Shown here: positions 15,336 through 23,130 of the stretch, piece after piece
Numbering within the stretch: position 1 is the first letter of the stretch
How the letters are laid out: each line of letters starts with the position of its first letter
Virus record (IMG/VR): IMGVR_UViG_3300021962_006679
Coordinates: 17,329 to 81,328 of that record
Length of the DNA stretch: 64,000 nt
Source of the DNA: a virus
Direction: 5' to 3' (one strand)
Notes under the pieces: generated by a model
The model's input: only the letters and a program-made list of their open reading frames with translations
Databases searched by the model: none
What the model was told of the DNA's origin: nothing
Translations under genes and position numbers: made by a program

Positions 15336-16080
15336 TACCAGACATGGTAACATGTTTATTTACAGTAATGATCCAACTATCGGCAAGAGTTTGGAGCATT
15401 ATGGCGAGTATTGCTATCCTGAAATAGAATTGTTATTGCCATTTTTAAACTCTGAAAGTTTTGTAATAGACATTGGGGCTAATATCGGCACTCATACAGT
15501 TGCACTTGCACCACATGTAAGCAGACTAGTAGCCTTTGAGCCTGATCCTGAAAATCTAGATTTATTACAAAAAAATTGTGCTATGCAAGATAGCAAGGTA
15601 GCCAAGCGAATTAGTGTTAATCCTTTTGCTCTTAGCAATGAACAATTAATGGTTTCTACACAATTTGATTATGGAAAGACTAAAATAGTTCCTGGTGGCG
15701 ATATTGTTACGGTGCCATTGGACGATATCAAAGGCTTCCCTCGTATTGATTTGATTAAGATAGATGTTGAGGGTATGGAATACAATGTACTGCTTGGTGC
15801 TAAAAATACACTAATGTATTTTAGGCCAATACTGTTTATTGAAATGCAAGATGCCAGTATGAACAGCCTTGTGTTTGACTTTTTGGACAGTTTAGGCTAT
15901 AATATGTTTTGGGCTCCATGTGCTACATATAATCCAAATAATCACAAAGGTAACACTGAAGATATATTTGGCAAGCAGCATGGCGTCCTCAACTGGCTTT
16001 GTACACCATATCAGGTTAGTACCGGGCTAGTGCCAGTAACAGACAGAACAGACACTATAGAGAAAGCAGTGCTTAGATGA
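15313..16080 (+). CDS. FkbM-family methyltransferase
   Basis: 255 residues from TTG 15313 (next in-frame ATG is 15352). SAM-binding motif FVIDIGANIGTHTVAL near residue 53, acidic post-motif FEPDPENL, and the FkbM-family IDLIKIDVEGMEYNVL near residue 150. FkbM enzymes O-methylate sugars or polyketides; in phages they are associated with glycan or surface modification. The stop overlaps gp44 (ATGA). Confidence 0.85.
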   Translation: MRETKLVNTRHGNMFIYSNDPTIGKSLEHYGEYCYPEIELLLPFLNSESFVIDIGANIGTHTVALAPHVSRLVAFEPDPENLDLLQKNCAMQDSKVAKRISVNPFALSNEQLMVSTQFDYGKTKIVPGGDIVTVPLDDIKGFPRIDLIKIDVEGMEYNVLLGAKNTLMYFRPILFIEMQDASMNSLVFDFLDSLGYNMFWAPCATYNPNNHKGNTEDIFGKQHGVLNWLCTPYQVSTGLVPVTDRTDTIEKAVLR

Positions 16081-16994
16081 AAGAACTTTGGACAGAGAAG
16101 TACAGGCCAGACAATCTAGAAGGGTATGTGTTTAGAGATGATGCTCAAAAGCACCAGGTAGAAGGCTGGATCAAAGCAGGTGCTATTCCACACTTGCTGT
16201 TTAGCGGTGCACCTGGCGTGGGCAAGACTACGCTAGCAAAGATTCTTATCAAACAACTACAAGTAAACGATCTGGATGTGTTAGAGATTAATGCAAGCCG
16301 TGAGAATAGTGTTGACGCTGTTAGGGAAAAGATTACCAACTTCGTAGCAACTATGCCCTTTGGTGACTTTAAAGTTGTGCTACTTGATGAAGCAGACTAT
16401 ATCAGTCCAAACGGACAGGCAGCATTGCGTGGTGTTATGGAAACCTATTCAAGCACTGCAAGGTTTATCCTAACTTGTAACTATCCAAACAAAGTTATTC
16501 CTGCACTGCATAGCAGATGCCAGGGCTTTCACATTGAGAAGATTGATACAACAGAGTTTACTGCTCGCATTGCAACAGTGCTCGTAACAGAAGGCGTGGA
16601 AATTGATATTGATACACTGGACAGTTATGTAAAGGCTACCTATCCAGACTTGCGTAAGTGTATCAATCTTGTACAGATGAACACTGTAGACGGCAAACTA
16701 GTACGCCCGCAGGAATCAGACAGTGCAATGGCTGACTATAGGCTGGCAGTTGTAGACCTGTTTAAGGAAGGTAAACTACTTGAGGCTCGCAAACTCCTAT
16801 GTAGCCAGGTTCGTGCAGATGAAATGGATGAACTGTTCCGCTGGATGTATGACAATCTGGAACTGTGGAGTAGCACACAAGAAGGACAGGATCAGGCAGT
16901 GTTGATTATTGCAAAAGGGTTGCGTAACATTCCGCTTGTAGCAGATCAAGAGATTAACTTGGCTGCTACTCTTGTTGAACTATGTCAGATATAA
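16077..16994 (+). CDS. 44: Sliding clamp loader large subunit (gp44)
   Basis: 305 residues, AAA+ clamp loader. Characteristic start LWTEKYRP, Walker A GAPGVGKTTLAK (about residue 45), Walker B LLDEADYIS, sensor TCNYPNKV and the SRC arginine-finger motif HSRCQGF. It loads gp45 with gp62 in T4. Unlike T4, it is far from gp43/gp45 (55.8-60.2 kb), and no gp62 is recognisable next to it. It overlaps the next gene by 13 nt. Confidence 0.95.
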   Translation: MKELWTEKYRPDNLEGYVFRDDAQKHQVEGWIKAGAIPHLLFSGAPGVGKTTLAKILIKQLQVNDLDVLEINASRENSVDAVREKITNFVATMPFGDFKVVLLDEADYISPNGQAALRGVMETYSSTARFILTCNYPNKVIPALHSRCQGFHIEKIDTTEFTARIATVLVTEGVEIDIDTLDSYVKATYPDLRKCINLVQMNTVDGKLVRPQESDSAMADYRLAVVDLFKEGKLLEARKLLCSQVRADEMDELFRWMYDNLELWSSTQEGQDQAVLIIAKGLRNIPLVADQEINLAATLVELCQI

Positions 16995-17950
16995 ATCTTT
17001 TTAATAGACTTAAATTTGGTGATAGTTTTTGTGTATTGCCTTTCATTCATAAGCATGTGGATACAGGAGGTGAACGACGTTTATGTTGTAATTCTGAACA
17101 ATCTGTAACACAAGATAGAATAAACAAAGTACGTCAGTTGATGTTAGCAGGTAATCCAGTAAGTGAATGTGAAAATTGCGTAGATTGTGAATCCACAAAT
17201 AAAATAAGTGAAAGACAAAATCAGTCTAAAGATTGGTTAAAAAATACAGATATTAAAAACTGGATCCAAAATTGCACTGAGGTAAGTTACGATTTCAGAT
17301 ATAGTAATCTTTGCAACCTAAGATGTCAAACATGCGGCCCCCGTGCTAGCAGTGCTTGGGCGGAATTTTTGCAAAAAAATGATGTGTATAAAAATTGGGA
17401 ACCGGATAGTATTGATATAAATCCAGATGCTAAACGCATCTATCTCGCCGGAGGTGAACCCTTTCTTATTAAGTCTTTTAGTAGAGCTCTAGATAGTGTT
17501 ACTAATACCAATTGTGAAATAGTAGTAAACACAAATGCTACTATTTTAACAAATCATATGATTGAAGCATTATCTAGATTTACAAATGTTTGCTTTGTGT
17601 TAAGCATAGATGGCATAGGGCCTGTAATAGAACAAATACGCACCGGCTGTAATTGGAAAACAATACAGGATAATATAGTTAAACTCAGGAATAGACTTAA
17701 TCCTAGTTTTATGGTCAACACGGTTTTACAAAAAGATAACATAGACGATATACCTAATATTGCAAATTGGATTGACAGTCAAAATTTATCTAATTGGCAC
17801 GTAACTGTTTTAACTAATCCTAAGCAGTATCATTATAGTCTTTATAAAGGTATACCAAATTGGGATGAATTATGGTCAAAACACTGTGTACAAGCTAATC
17901 AGCAAGCACAGTCTGCTCTTAAAACAGTCTATAAAAATTTGTACATATAG
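16982..17950 (+). CDS. Twitch-type radical SAM protein
   Basis: 322 residues. The radical SAM motif is CNLRCQTCG near residue 112, with a GGEP motif (LAGGEPFL) after it. N-terminal extra cysteines (RRLCC then CENCVDC) may hold an auxiliary Fe-S cluster. Such phage twitch-domain radical SAM proteins are common in marine myoviruses and have unknown substrates. The end overlaps the convergent oxygenase gene by 22 nt, with no terminator visible between them. Confidence 0.8.
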   Translation: MSDINLFNRLKFGDSFCVLPFIHKHVDTGGERRLCCNSEQSVTQDRINKVRQLMLAGNPVSECENCVDCESTNKISERQNQSKDWLKNTDIKNWIQNCTEVSYDFRYSNLCNLRCQTCGPRASSAWAEFLQKNDVYKNWEPDSIDINPDAKRIYLAGGEPFLIKSFSRALDSVTNTNCEIVVNTNATILTNHMIEALSRFTNVCFVLSIDGIGPVIEQIRTGCNWKTIQDNIVKLRNRLNPSFMVNTVLQKDNIDDIPNIANWIDSQNLSNWHVTVLTNPKQYHYSLYKGIPNWDELWSKHCVQANQQAQSALKTVYKNLYI

Positions 17951-18543
17951 CGGCCCATTATACTCTGGCGTAGGTTACAAGGTATAGGATCACATCTATG
18001 CCAAGCAAATGCATCCACACGCATTATCCAACTGAAGTTTGGACGAAACGGAAACCGTTTTATTTCGTTATTTTGTTCGTCTGTTATACTTGTTCCCCAT
18101 TGTTCACCACCGTCACAGAACATATATATCTGCCAGGCAGTATCTATCGTATGAGCATCATAGTGATTGTTAACACCATAACCTTTATAGTCTTCCCATA
18201 AACTAGCAGTGGTCCAGCGATCTCCCTTGTACTCAAGTCCTTCTAAACCATATACTGCCTGTTGTATGTCTGTATGCTCCATAAAGTTATGAAAGTAATC
18301 CATCCAAAACTCTATGTCTCCGCTCTCAGGTATGTATATTGCTCTATTTTGATTAAAGCCTTCTGGGTTTTTGCGTGTCATTTGTGTAGCCATATCTGGC
18401 CAGTTTTGCATACAAAGCTCGTACAGTTCAGGATGCAGTGTGTCCTCAATAACTACATGCCAATAGGGTTCCCATTCCACAGTGGCTTGTTGTAGTTTTG
18501 CAACAGTATATTTTCTATATTTTTCCCAAGAAATGGTAGACAA
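17929..18543 (-). CDS. 2OG-Fe(II) oxygenase-like protein
   Basis: 204 residues from TTG (18543-18541 on the minus strand), chosen because AGGAT lies 7 nt upstream; an open frame continues further up but overlaps the divergent gene. The double-stranded beta-helix iron site is visible as NNHYDAHT (HxD), with a distal H in FAWHRCDP and a C-terminal R (NLRQSIMGRYMYKF) to bind 2-oxoglutarate. 2OG oxygenases are abundant in marine T4-like phages; they may hydroxylate proteins or sugars. Confidence 0.7.
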   Translation of the reverse strand: MSTISWEKYRKYTVAKLQQATVEWEPYWHVVIEDTLHPELYELCMQNWPDMATQMTRKNPEGFNQNRAIYIPESGDIEFWMDYFHNFMEHTDIQQAVYGLEGLEYKGDRWTTASLWEDYKGYGVNNHYDAHTIDTAWQIYMFCDGGEQWGTSITDEQNNEIKRFPFRPNFSWIMRVDAFAWHRCDPIPCNLRQSIMGRYMYKFL

Positions 18544-18564
18544 ATTTATATCCTGTGTTATTAT
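18537..18564 (+). promoter_or_regulatory. sigma70-like promoter for 18600 gene
   Basis: TAGACA (18537-18542), 16-bp spacer with TGTGT, TATTAT (18559-18564). It lies between the divergent oxygenase and the + strand gene at 18600; the leader contains AAGGACC and AAAGGAT, which can serve as ribosome-binding sites. Confidence 0.5.
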
Positions 18565-18599
18565 AAGTGAATTGTTAACAAGGACCAAAAGGATCGAAC

Positions 18600-19340
18600 A
18601 TGGCCCGTAATGATTACAATAGTACTTATGATGTCCGCGACGTAATGGCAGCGAGTGTGATGGCATATCGCATCAATGGTGATGAATACTGTGCTTTTAC
18701 AGTAGGTGATGACGTTTGGACTGGCAGGGAATCGACTGAATACCGTATTGTTAAACAGGCAAACAAGCATCTGATGCAGTATAGTATGACAGATATGCAA
18801 GTGCCGGTAACTATTAGTTATCCAGTGGGCAACTATTATTTTGATATTGAAGCTGATGAGGAAGACTATGCTGTAGCAGACGAAATGATCAGCTACTACA
18901 GTGGGCTTATGCTCAAGGCAATTAGCGGTAAAATTAACGAGTTTGAAGAGCGTGTACTGGGACTTATAAAGACCGGCACAGTTTCTGTTAAAGACTTTGG
19001 TATTATTGCAAGTCTTCCCAAGAGTTATTTCCGTAGTTTGGAACGGGATGAGGTAGAAGAAAAGCAACGCCAGTTAAGTGACACTAGCGAGTTTATAGGA
19101 CAAATTGGTCACACTGTTGATTTGATTATTAGAGTATTGCGGTGTAATTATATACAGAAACTGAGCTGCTATGTTGTTAATGCAGTCCATAACGGCAACC
19201 TAGTTGTATTTTTTACCAGTACTGGAGAGTTTGAAAACATAGATAGTGTTAGGGTTAGGGCTCGTATAAAGCGGCACCAAACCAGTTCATATCATGGTGG
19301 TAAAGAAACTGTTTTAAATTATGTCAAAAAGATGGCATAA
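18600..19340 (+). CDS. Conserved phage hypothetical protein
   Basis: 246 residues, acidic N-terminal half and basic C-terminal third (VRVRARIKRHQ). Similar proteins occur in marine T4-like phages without a known function. Transcription starts from a sigma70-like promoter, so early or middle expression is likely; the message probably runs into the structured RNA and terminator at 19347-19486. Confidence 0.6.
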   Translation: MARNDYNSTYDVRDVMAASVMAYRINGDEYCAFTVGDDVWTGRESTEYRIVKQANKHLMQYSMTDMQVPVTISYPVGNYYFDIEADEEDYAVADEMISYYSGLMLKAISGKINEFEERVLGLIKTGTVSVKDFGIIASLPKSYFRSLERDEVEEKQRQLSDTSEFIGQIGHTVDLIIRVLRCNYIQKLSCYVVNAVHNGNLVVFFTSTGEFENIDSVRVRARIKRHQTSSYHGGKETVLNYVKKMA

Positions 19341-19346
19341 AAGTTA

Positions 19347-19486
19347 TTAATACCAATCTCGGTATTAACACAAGGGTAGCTATGCCCGCTGACGGCCAGC
19401 CCAGAGGGTCAAACACTAAGAGGGTGTGAGGGCGAAAATAGCAATTACGATAAACGGAAAAAAGCTCGTTTAGGCGGGCTTTTTTC
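19347..19486 (+). ncRNA. Candidate structured RNA ending in terminator
   Basis: A 217-nt gap between genes holds an ordered fold. There is a perfect 8-bp hairpin (19347-19354 with 19361-19368). Then a long-range stem pairs GCTAT-GCCC (19379-19387) with GGGC (19430-19433) and ATAGC (19438-19442), with GAAA bulged out. Inside it are hairpins CCC/GGG (19400-19408) and ACAC/GTGT (19413-19427). The element ends in a terminator (19460-19485). No known RNA family recognised. It could be a phage sRNA or the 3' UTR of the upstream gene. Confidence 0.55.
19460..19485 (+). terminator. Rho-independent terminator of structured RNA
   Basis: A 9-bp stem 19460-19468/19475-19483 (AAAAGCTCG with CGGGCTTTT) and a T-run to 19485, just upstream of the next promoter. 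Confidence 0.85.
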
Positions 19487-19497
19487 ATCTTAAATGG

Positions 19498-19525
19498 TTG
19501 ACGTTATCGTATTCTATGCTAATAT
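19498..19525 (+). promoter_or_regulatory. Extended -10 sigma70-like promoter
   Basis: TTGACG (19498-19503), 16-bp spacer ending TGC, TAATAT (19520-19525). It would transcribe the small gene at 19558 and the coupled nuclease and methyltransferase genes. Confidence 0.6.
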
Positions 19526-19557
19526 GATAATATAGAAACTAAACAAGGACCAGACAA

Positions 19558-19815
19558 ATGCTCGGAATGAAATTTACAAATTCTAAAGACCTAGACTTTG
19601 ATGTCCTAATGCCAGGGATTGTTGATGCTTGGTTTTCCTCTAACACTCCAGATGACATTGTTAGGATTTTTGAAACTGCAAGTGGCGATTTCGACTTATG
19701 GATAGGCCGCCAACAGTTTGCCGCTTTCGAAACATTTGAAGACGCCAAGCGTCATGCAGAGTGTTTCGTTACCGTAGAAATTACAGCAGAAGATTTAGGA
19801 GTTAAATTGATATGA
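19558..19815 (+). CDS. Small hypothetical protein, host gene of the cassette
   Basis: 85 residues, acidic, no recognised family. Shine-Dalgarno AAGGACC. Its last codons (VTVEITAEDLGV, from 19768) are encoded within a 35-bp sequence repeated exactly at 21291-21325, where the same reading frame ends VSPI-stop instead of KLI-stop. The gene was therefore probably invaded at its 3' end and restored. The stop overlaps the ATG of the nuclease gene. Confidence 0.7.
   Translation: MLGMKFTNSKDLDFDVLMPGIVDAWFSSNTPDDIVRIFETASGDFDLWIGRQQFAAFETFEDAKRHAECFVTVEITAEDLGVKLI
19768..19802 (+). repeat. 35-bp direct repeat, left copy
   Basis: Exact match to 21291-21325. It begins GTTACCGTAG and ends TTTAGGAGT, and encodes VTVEITAEDLGV at the 3' end of the 85-residue gene. 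The two copies bracket 1488 bp holding the nuclease and methyltransferase genes. Confidence 0.95.
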
Positions 19816-20390
19816 ACGAAATTCAAAAAGTAGCAGATTACATTAATACTCATATGGACTTTCCTAGATTTGCAAGATTATGTGTTGCTTTAGGAAGTCA
19901 AGTAAATGATGCCCAATTACGTTTTATAAAAGCATTGGTTTTTGAACGTAGTATGGAACAATATTCTAAAGGTAAAATTAAGTTTGTAGGTGAAGAAGGG
20001 TGTGACCTTATTATACCAGAGTTAAATGTAAGAGTAGAACAAAAGTATACTGAAGACGCTTTGTTTACGCCTAAAAAAAAGACTCTCAGAGAAAACACTA
20101 AGAGTATTAAACTTATGAACAGTATGGGGACCAATACCCATAATAAGTTGCCGGAAACCTATGCTGATTATTTAATTTTTATTGGGAACCAGGCAGCAAT
20201 GTTATTCTCTAAACAAGATTTAGAGCAACATTTACAGGTTGGAGGAGATGGCATAAGTGCTAATATCCCGACACGCAAAGGAATCCTACTTGCATCGCCT
20301 ATAGACATGGATGCTAACAATCAGACTCAAATAGATTTTATTTCAGGATTTATGAAGTATATTGACAGTTACATACAATCTGTTAAATAA
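19812..20390 (+). CDS. PD-(D/E)XK nuclease, probable type II restriction enzyme
   Basis: 192 residues. A PD-(D/E)XK-type active site is readable as GCDLIIPELNVRVEQK: D65, then E76-x-K78 on the next strand, with E61/E62 upstream. Short stand-alone size, a predicted alpha/beta core and a location immediately before a DNA methyltransferase fit a type II restriction endonuclease. It overlaps the upstream stop (ATGA) and so depends on that gene's promoter. Recognition site unknown; a non-restriction nuclease is the alternative. Confidence 0.65.
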   Translation: MNEIQKVADYINTHMDFPRFARLCVALGSQVNDAQLRFIKALVFERSMEQYSKGKIKFVGEEGCDLIIPELNVRVEQKYTEDALFTPKKKTLRENTKSIKLMNSMGTNTHNKLPETYADYLIFIGNQAAMLFSKQDLEQHLQVGGDGISANIPTRKGILLASPIDMDANNQTQIDFISGFMKYIDSYIQSVK

Positions 20391-20397
20391 TATAGAT

Positions 20398-21264
20398 ATG
20401 TATAAAGTAGAAAACAAAGATTGCATTCAAGGCCTTAAAGATCTTGGAGATGGATCAATTGATTTAATATTCACTGATCCTCCATATGGAATTGACGGTG
20501 ATAAATTAGATGCACACTACAACCGAGACGAAAGCAATGTAGTTCCTGGTTATGTTGAAGTGGCTCTCGAAACTTATGGAGAATTTAGTAAAAACTGGAT
20601 TACAGAATGTGCTCGTGTTTTAAGGCCAGGCGGCAGTATGTACATAGTCAGTGGATATACTAATTTACATCATGTGCTAAATGCACTACATAGTACAGAT
20701 TTACAAGAAGTTAATCATATAATTGCAAAATATACATTTGCTGTTAGTACTACAAAAAAATGGGTTAGTAGTCATTATCATGTATTATTTTGGGCAAAGC
20801 CTGATAAGGGAAAACAAAAGAGAACATTTAACACGAACGTTTTCTATACAGACCAAAAAGACAGTTATCATGATAGACTTACAGTCCAGGACTTGCCACG
20901 AGATTATAAACCTGGCCAGATAAAAAACAAAAACCAATTAAGTGAAGAGTTTATCAAGAAATTTATTTTATACAGTTCTAACAGAGGCGACACTGTACTA
21001 GATCCTTTTTGTGGAGGATTTACTACAGCACGTACAGCATTAAGGTATGGACGCAAATTTGTAGGTTTTGAATTAAATAGCAATGCGTATAATGCATTTT
21101 TACCTACCCTAGATAATGTAATATCTATGGAAGATCCTATACCTGAACAACCAAATCCAGAAGAACTAGCAAGAAGAGAAAAGATGCGAGAAGGTTGGCG
21201 GGCTGATAGACGTAAGCGTAAGGAAAACCCTGTATATGATCCTGGAGGCGTTTTTAAAACTTAA
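20398..21264 (+). CDS. Beta-class adenine/cytosine-N4 DNA methyltransferase
   Basis: 288 residues from ATG 20398. Catalytic motif IV TDPPYGID is near the N-terminus (residues 26-33) and the SAM-binding motif I (DTVLDPFCGGFTTA) is in the C-terminal third, the beta-class order of many type II enzymes. It follows the nuclease by 7 nt, so the pair looks like a complete restriction-modification unit; the methylase would protect phage DNA. No Shine-Dalgarno is visible; translation may be coupled. Confidence 0.88.
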   Translation: MYKVENKDCIQGLKDLGDGSIDLIFTDPPYGIDGDKLDAHYNRDESNVVPGYVEVALETYGEFSKNWITECARVLRPGGSMYIVSGYTNLHHVLNALHSTDLQEVNHIIAKYTFAVSTTKKWVSSHYHVLFWAKPDKGKQKRTFNTNVFYTDQKDSYHDRLTVQDLPRDYKPGQIKNKNQLSEEFIKKFILYSSNRGDTVLDPFCGGFTTARTALRYGRKFVGFELNSNAYNAFLPTLDNVISMEDPIPEQPNPEELARREKMREGWRADRRKRKENPVYDPGGVFKT

Positions 21265-21270
21265 AATTGG

Positions 21271-21325
21271 TTGACAATACACATAAACATGTTACCGTAG
21301 AAATTACAGCAGAAGATTTAGGAGT
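21271..21325 (+). pseudogene. 3'-end remnant of the 19558 gene behind a TTGACA
   Basis: After the methyltransferase, a TTGACA (21271-21276) is followed by the right copy of the 35-bp repeat. Its frame reads VTVEITAEDLGV then SPI-stop (stop at 21336-21338), i.e. the C-terminus of the 85-residue gene without its body. It is either the original 3' end displaced by cassette insertion or the remains of a duplicated gene. A convincing -10 is not present at the right distance. Confidence 0.7.
21291..21325 (+). repeat. 35-bp direct repeat, right copy
   Basis: Exact copy of 19768-19802; see the left copy. Followed by 36 nt and an HNH/NUMOD3 nuclease gene. Confidence 0.95.
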
Positions 21326-21348
21326 AAGCCCAATTTAGTAGCACCTTA

Positions 21349-21356
21349 GATAAATA
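21349..21356 (+). promoter_or_regulatory. T4-late-like octamer, leaderless geometry
   Basis: GATAAATA followed by 5 nt and the ATG of the HNH/NUMOD3 gene at 21362; no Shine-Dalgarno. Confidence 0.45.
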
Positions 21357-21361
21357 GATGC

Positions 21362-21883
21362 ATGAAACACATGCATCATATTATCCCAAAACACGCAGGT
21401 GGCACTGACGATTCTAGTAATTTAATAGAACTTACTATAGAAGAACATTCAGAAGCACATCGTAACTTGTATGAACAGTATGGCAGACAAGAAGATTATC
21501 TTGCCTGGAAAGGACTTGCTGGATTAATAGGCAAGGAAGAAATGTTAAAAGCAAAACTTTCGTTAAACTCGTCTCGTCCTGGAAAATTAAATACCTTTTA
21601 TGGCATGAAACACACAGAAGAAACCAAACGCAAAATATCAGAGAAGAAAAAAGGCGTTAGTATTAAAATGCCTCCAAAGTCTAAAGCACACAAGAAGAAA
21701 CTTTCTGAGGCCAGACGTGCAATGGCTAAACGCTATGTTTTTGAGCATAAGGATGGCAGCACATTTACGGGCACGACTCGTGAACTTTCTGAGATCACCG
21801 GCTCAAATCCAGCAGAACCATGGAAGTTAGTTGTTGGGCAATATAAGACACACAAGGGCTGGAAACTGATTGACTCATTGTAG
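21362..21883 (+). CDS. HNH homing endonuclease with NUMOD3 repeats
   Basis: 173 residues. The N-terminal HNH-type core reads HHIIPKHAGGTDDSSNLI then EEHSEAH. Two NUMOD3-type DNA-binding segments follow (TEETKRKISEKKKG, SKAHKKKLSEARRAM), then a C-terminal helix-turn-helix-like part. The layout matches modular phage homing endonucleases. It lies directly beside the right repeat of the nuclease/methyltransferase cassette and could have mobilised it. Confidence 0.85.
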   Translation: MKHMHHIIPKHAGGTDDSSNLIELTIEEHSEAHRNLYEQYGRQEDYLAWKGLAGLIGKEEMLKAKLSLNSSRPGKLNTFYGMKHTEETKRKISEKKKGVSIKMPPKSKAHKKKLSEARRAMAKRYVFEHKDGSTFTGTTRELSEITGSNPAEPWKLVVGQYKTHKGWKLIDSL

Positions 21884-21897
21884 ATTCATGCTATTAT
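21870..21897 (+). promoter_or_regulatory. Extended -10 promoter, leaderless geometry
   Basis: TTGACT (21870-21875), 16-bp spacer ending TGC, TATTAT (21892-21897), then 5 nt and ATG 21903. A sigma70 start 6-8 nt after the -10 would fall on or in the start codon. Confidence 0.65.
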
Positions 21898-21902
21898 AAA
21901 GT

Positions 21903-22487
21903 ATGATAGAAAATAAGACAAAAATAATACTAACCGATTGTGATGGCGTACTTTTGAACTGGGAGTACGCCTTTAATATTTGGATGGAAGGTCATGGATA
22001 TTCCATGGTCGAGAACGGAAAGTTCATTTATAACATAGCAAAACGCTATGGCATAGAGCCTGAAGAAGGTGTTAAATGCATCCGCTTTTTTAATGAAAGT
22101 GCTACTATAGGCTTTCTACCAGCATTACGAGACGCAGAACATTATGTGCGTTTACTAGGTAACCTGGGATATAGATTCCATGTTATTACAAGTTTGAGCA
22201 AAGATCCCAACGCACAGAGATTGCGTACACGCAACCTAGAAAAACTGTTTGGTAATGTGTTTGATAAGTTCATATACCTTGATACTGGTGAAGACAAAGA
22301 TACTGTCCTAGCAGAGTATAAGGATAGTGGATTGTTATGGGTAGAAGACAAACCTGCAAATGCTGAAGTTGGTCTCGAAATGGGATTGCGGAGTGTGGTC
22401 ATGGAACACGCCTTCAATTTACATTATGAAGGCGTGGCTCCGTTTGTTAAGAATTGGGCTGATGTATATAAACTAATTACTAATTAG
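21903..22487 (+). CDS. HAD-family phosphatase
   Basis: 194 residues. HAD motif I is LTDCDGVLLNW (residues 10-20, DxDG), motif II is the T/S of VITSLS, and motif IV-like acidic residues are in WVEDKPAN. Probably a nucleotidase-like phosphatase of the 5'-nucleotidase group, perhaps in nucleotide salvage. Its own promoter starts within the upstream HNH gene. Tail-to-tail overlap of 4 nt with the minus-strand virion gene. Confidence 0.8.
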   Translation: MIENKTKIILTDCDGVLLNWEYAFNIWMEGHGYSMVENGKFIYNIAKRYGIEPEEGVKCIRFFNESATIGFLPALRDAEHYVRLLGNLGYRFHVITSLSKDPNAQRLRTRNLEKLFGNVFDKFIYLDTGEDKDTVLAEYKDSGLLWVEDKPANAEVGLEMGLRSVVMEHAFNLHYEGVAPFVKNWADVYKLITN

Positions 22488-23098
22488 GGATTATCACCAA
22501 ATGTACTGTAACTAATCTGTTCGTTAGGTACATGACTACGGAATTTTTCGGCTTCTGTAAATGCTATTTCATATTCAGCAAAACTACAAGTGATCTGCTG
22601 AGAAACTACTCCGCCTTCAATTGTGACACCAACATTATTACCATTAGTTTCATTTTCAGCAGTACTTGTATACTTGAAATTAAAAACAGTATTAAAATTT
22701 GTAATATCAGTAAAATCTGTTATAGTTCCAGCTGGAGTTAAGTTTGGGCCATCAGTTGAACCCTCAGGTATGGGAGTGTTATATGCTGCACTAATAAAAG
22801 TATTGCTACTTGGATTCTTATAAAGATATCCAATACGATGCAAACATAGGTTACGATCATCATCAGCATCTACATAGTTGTCGTTTAACAATTCTACTTT
22901 GATTGTATGCCAAGCATCTGCTGCTGGAGTAACACTACTTGTTACATCATATACAAATAAATGTGGGGTAGTGTGATCATTGCTAGTAATTTCTACATTA
23001 TCAGCAATTACAGCACCGTTAAATGAAAATCTTGCAAGTGCATTTTCAGAACCATTTGAATCCTGGTGTAATTGGAAAGCAATTTTATAGTCTGCCAT
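22484..23098 (-). CDS. Virion protein with xylan-binding-like module
   Basis: 204 residues, minus strand, Shine-Dalgarno GGAG. The N-terminal 110 residues (ARFSFNGAVIADNVEIT, then VELLNDNYVDADDDRNL) resemble calcium-dependent carbohydrate-binding modules (CBM36/60 type), where NDxY and DRNL residues bind Ca and sugar. The C-terminal half is beta-rich. Likely a tail-fibre or decoration protein that touches host glycans. A GATAAATA late octamer precedes it on the minus strand. Confidence 0.6.
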   Translation of the reverse strand: MADYKIAFQLHQDSNGSENALARFSFNGAVIADNVEITSNDHTTPHLFVYDVTSSVTPAADAWHTIKVELLNDNYVDADDDRNLCLHRIGYLYKNPSSNTFISAAYNTPIPEGSTDGPNLTPAGTITDFTDITNFNTVFNFKYTSTAENETNGNNVGVTIEGGVVSQQITCSFAEYEIAFTEAEKFRSHVPNEQISYSTFGDNP

Positions 23099-23130
23099 GT
23101 TATGACTCCATTTTTAAACTAGTTTATATG

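Noticed and set aside
18544-18666. Longer N-terminus for the 2OG oxygenase
   Set aside because: It would run into the oppositely oriented gene at 18600; TTG at 18543 has a well-placed AGGAT.
19379-19442. Hammerhead-ribozyme-like core (CTGA... and GAAA next to a closing stem)
   Set aside because: The CUGANGA box is not matched (CTGACGG), there is no room for stem I, and the base before the would-be cleavage site is wrong.
21271-21298. Functional promoter TTGACA-N16-TACCGT before the HNH/NUMOD3 gene
   Set aside because: The -10 position matches poorly, and the GATAAATA octamer is the better candidate for that gene.
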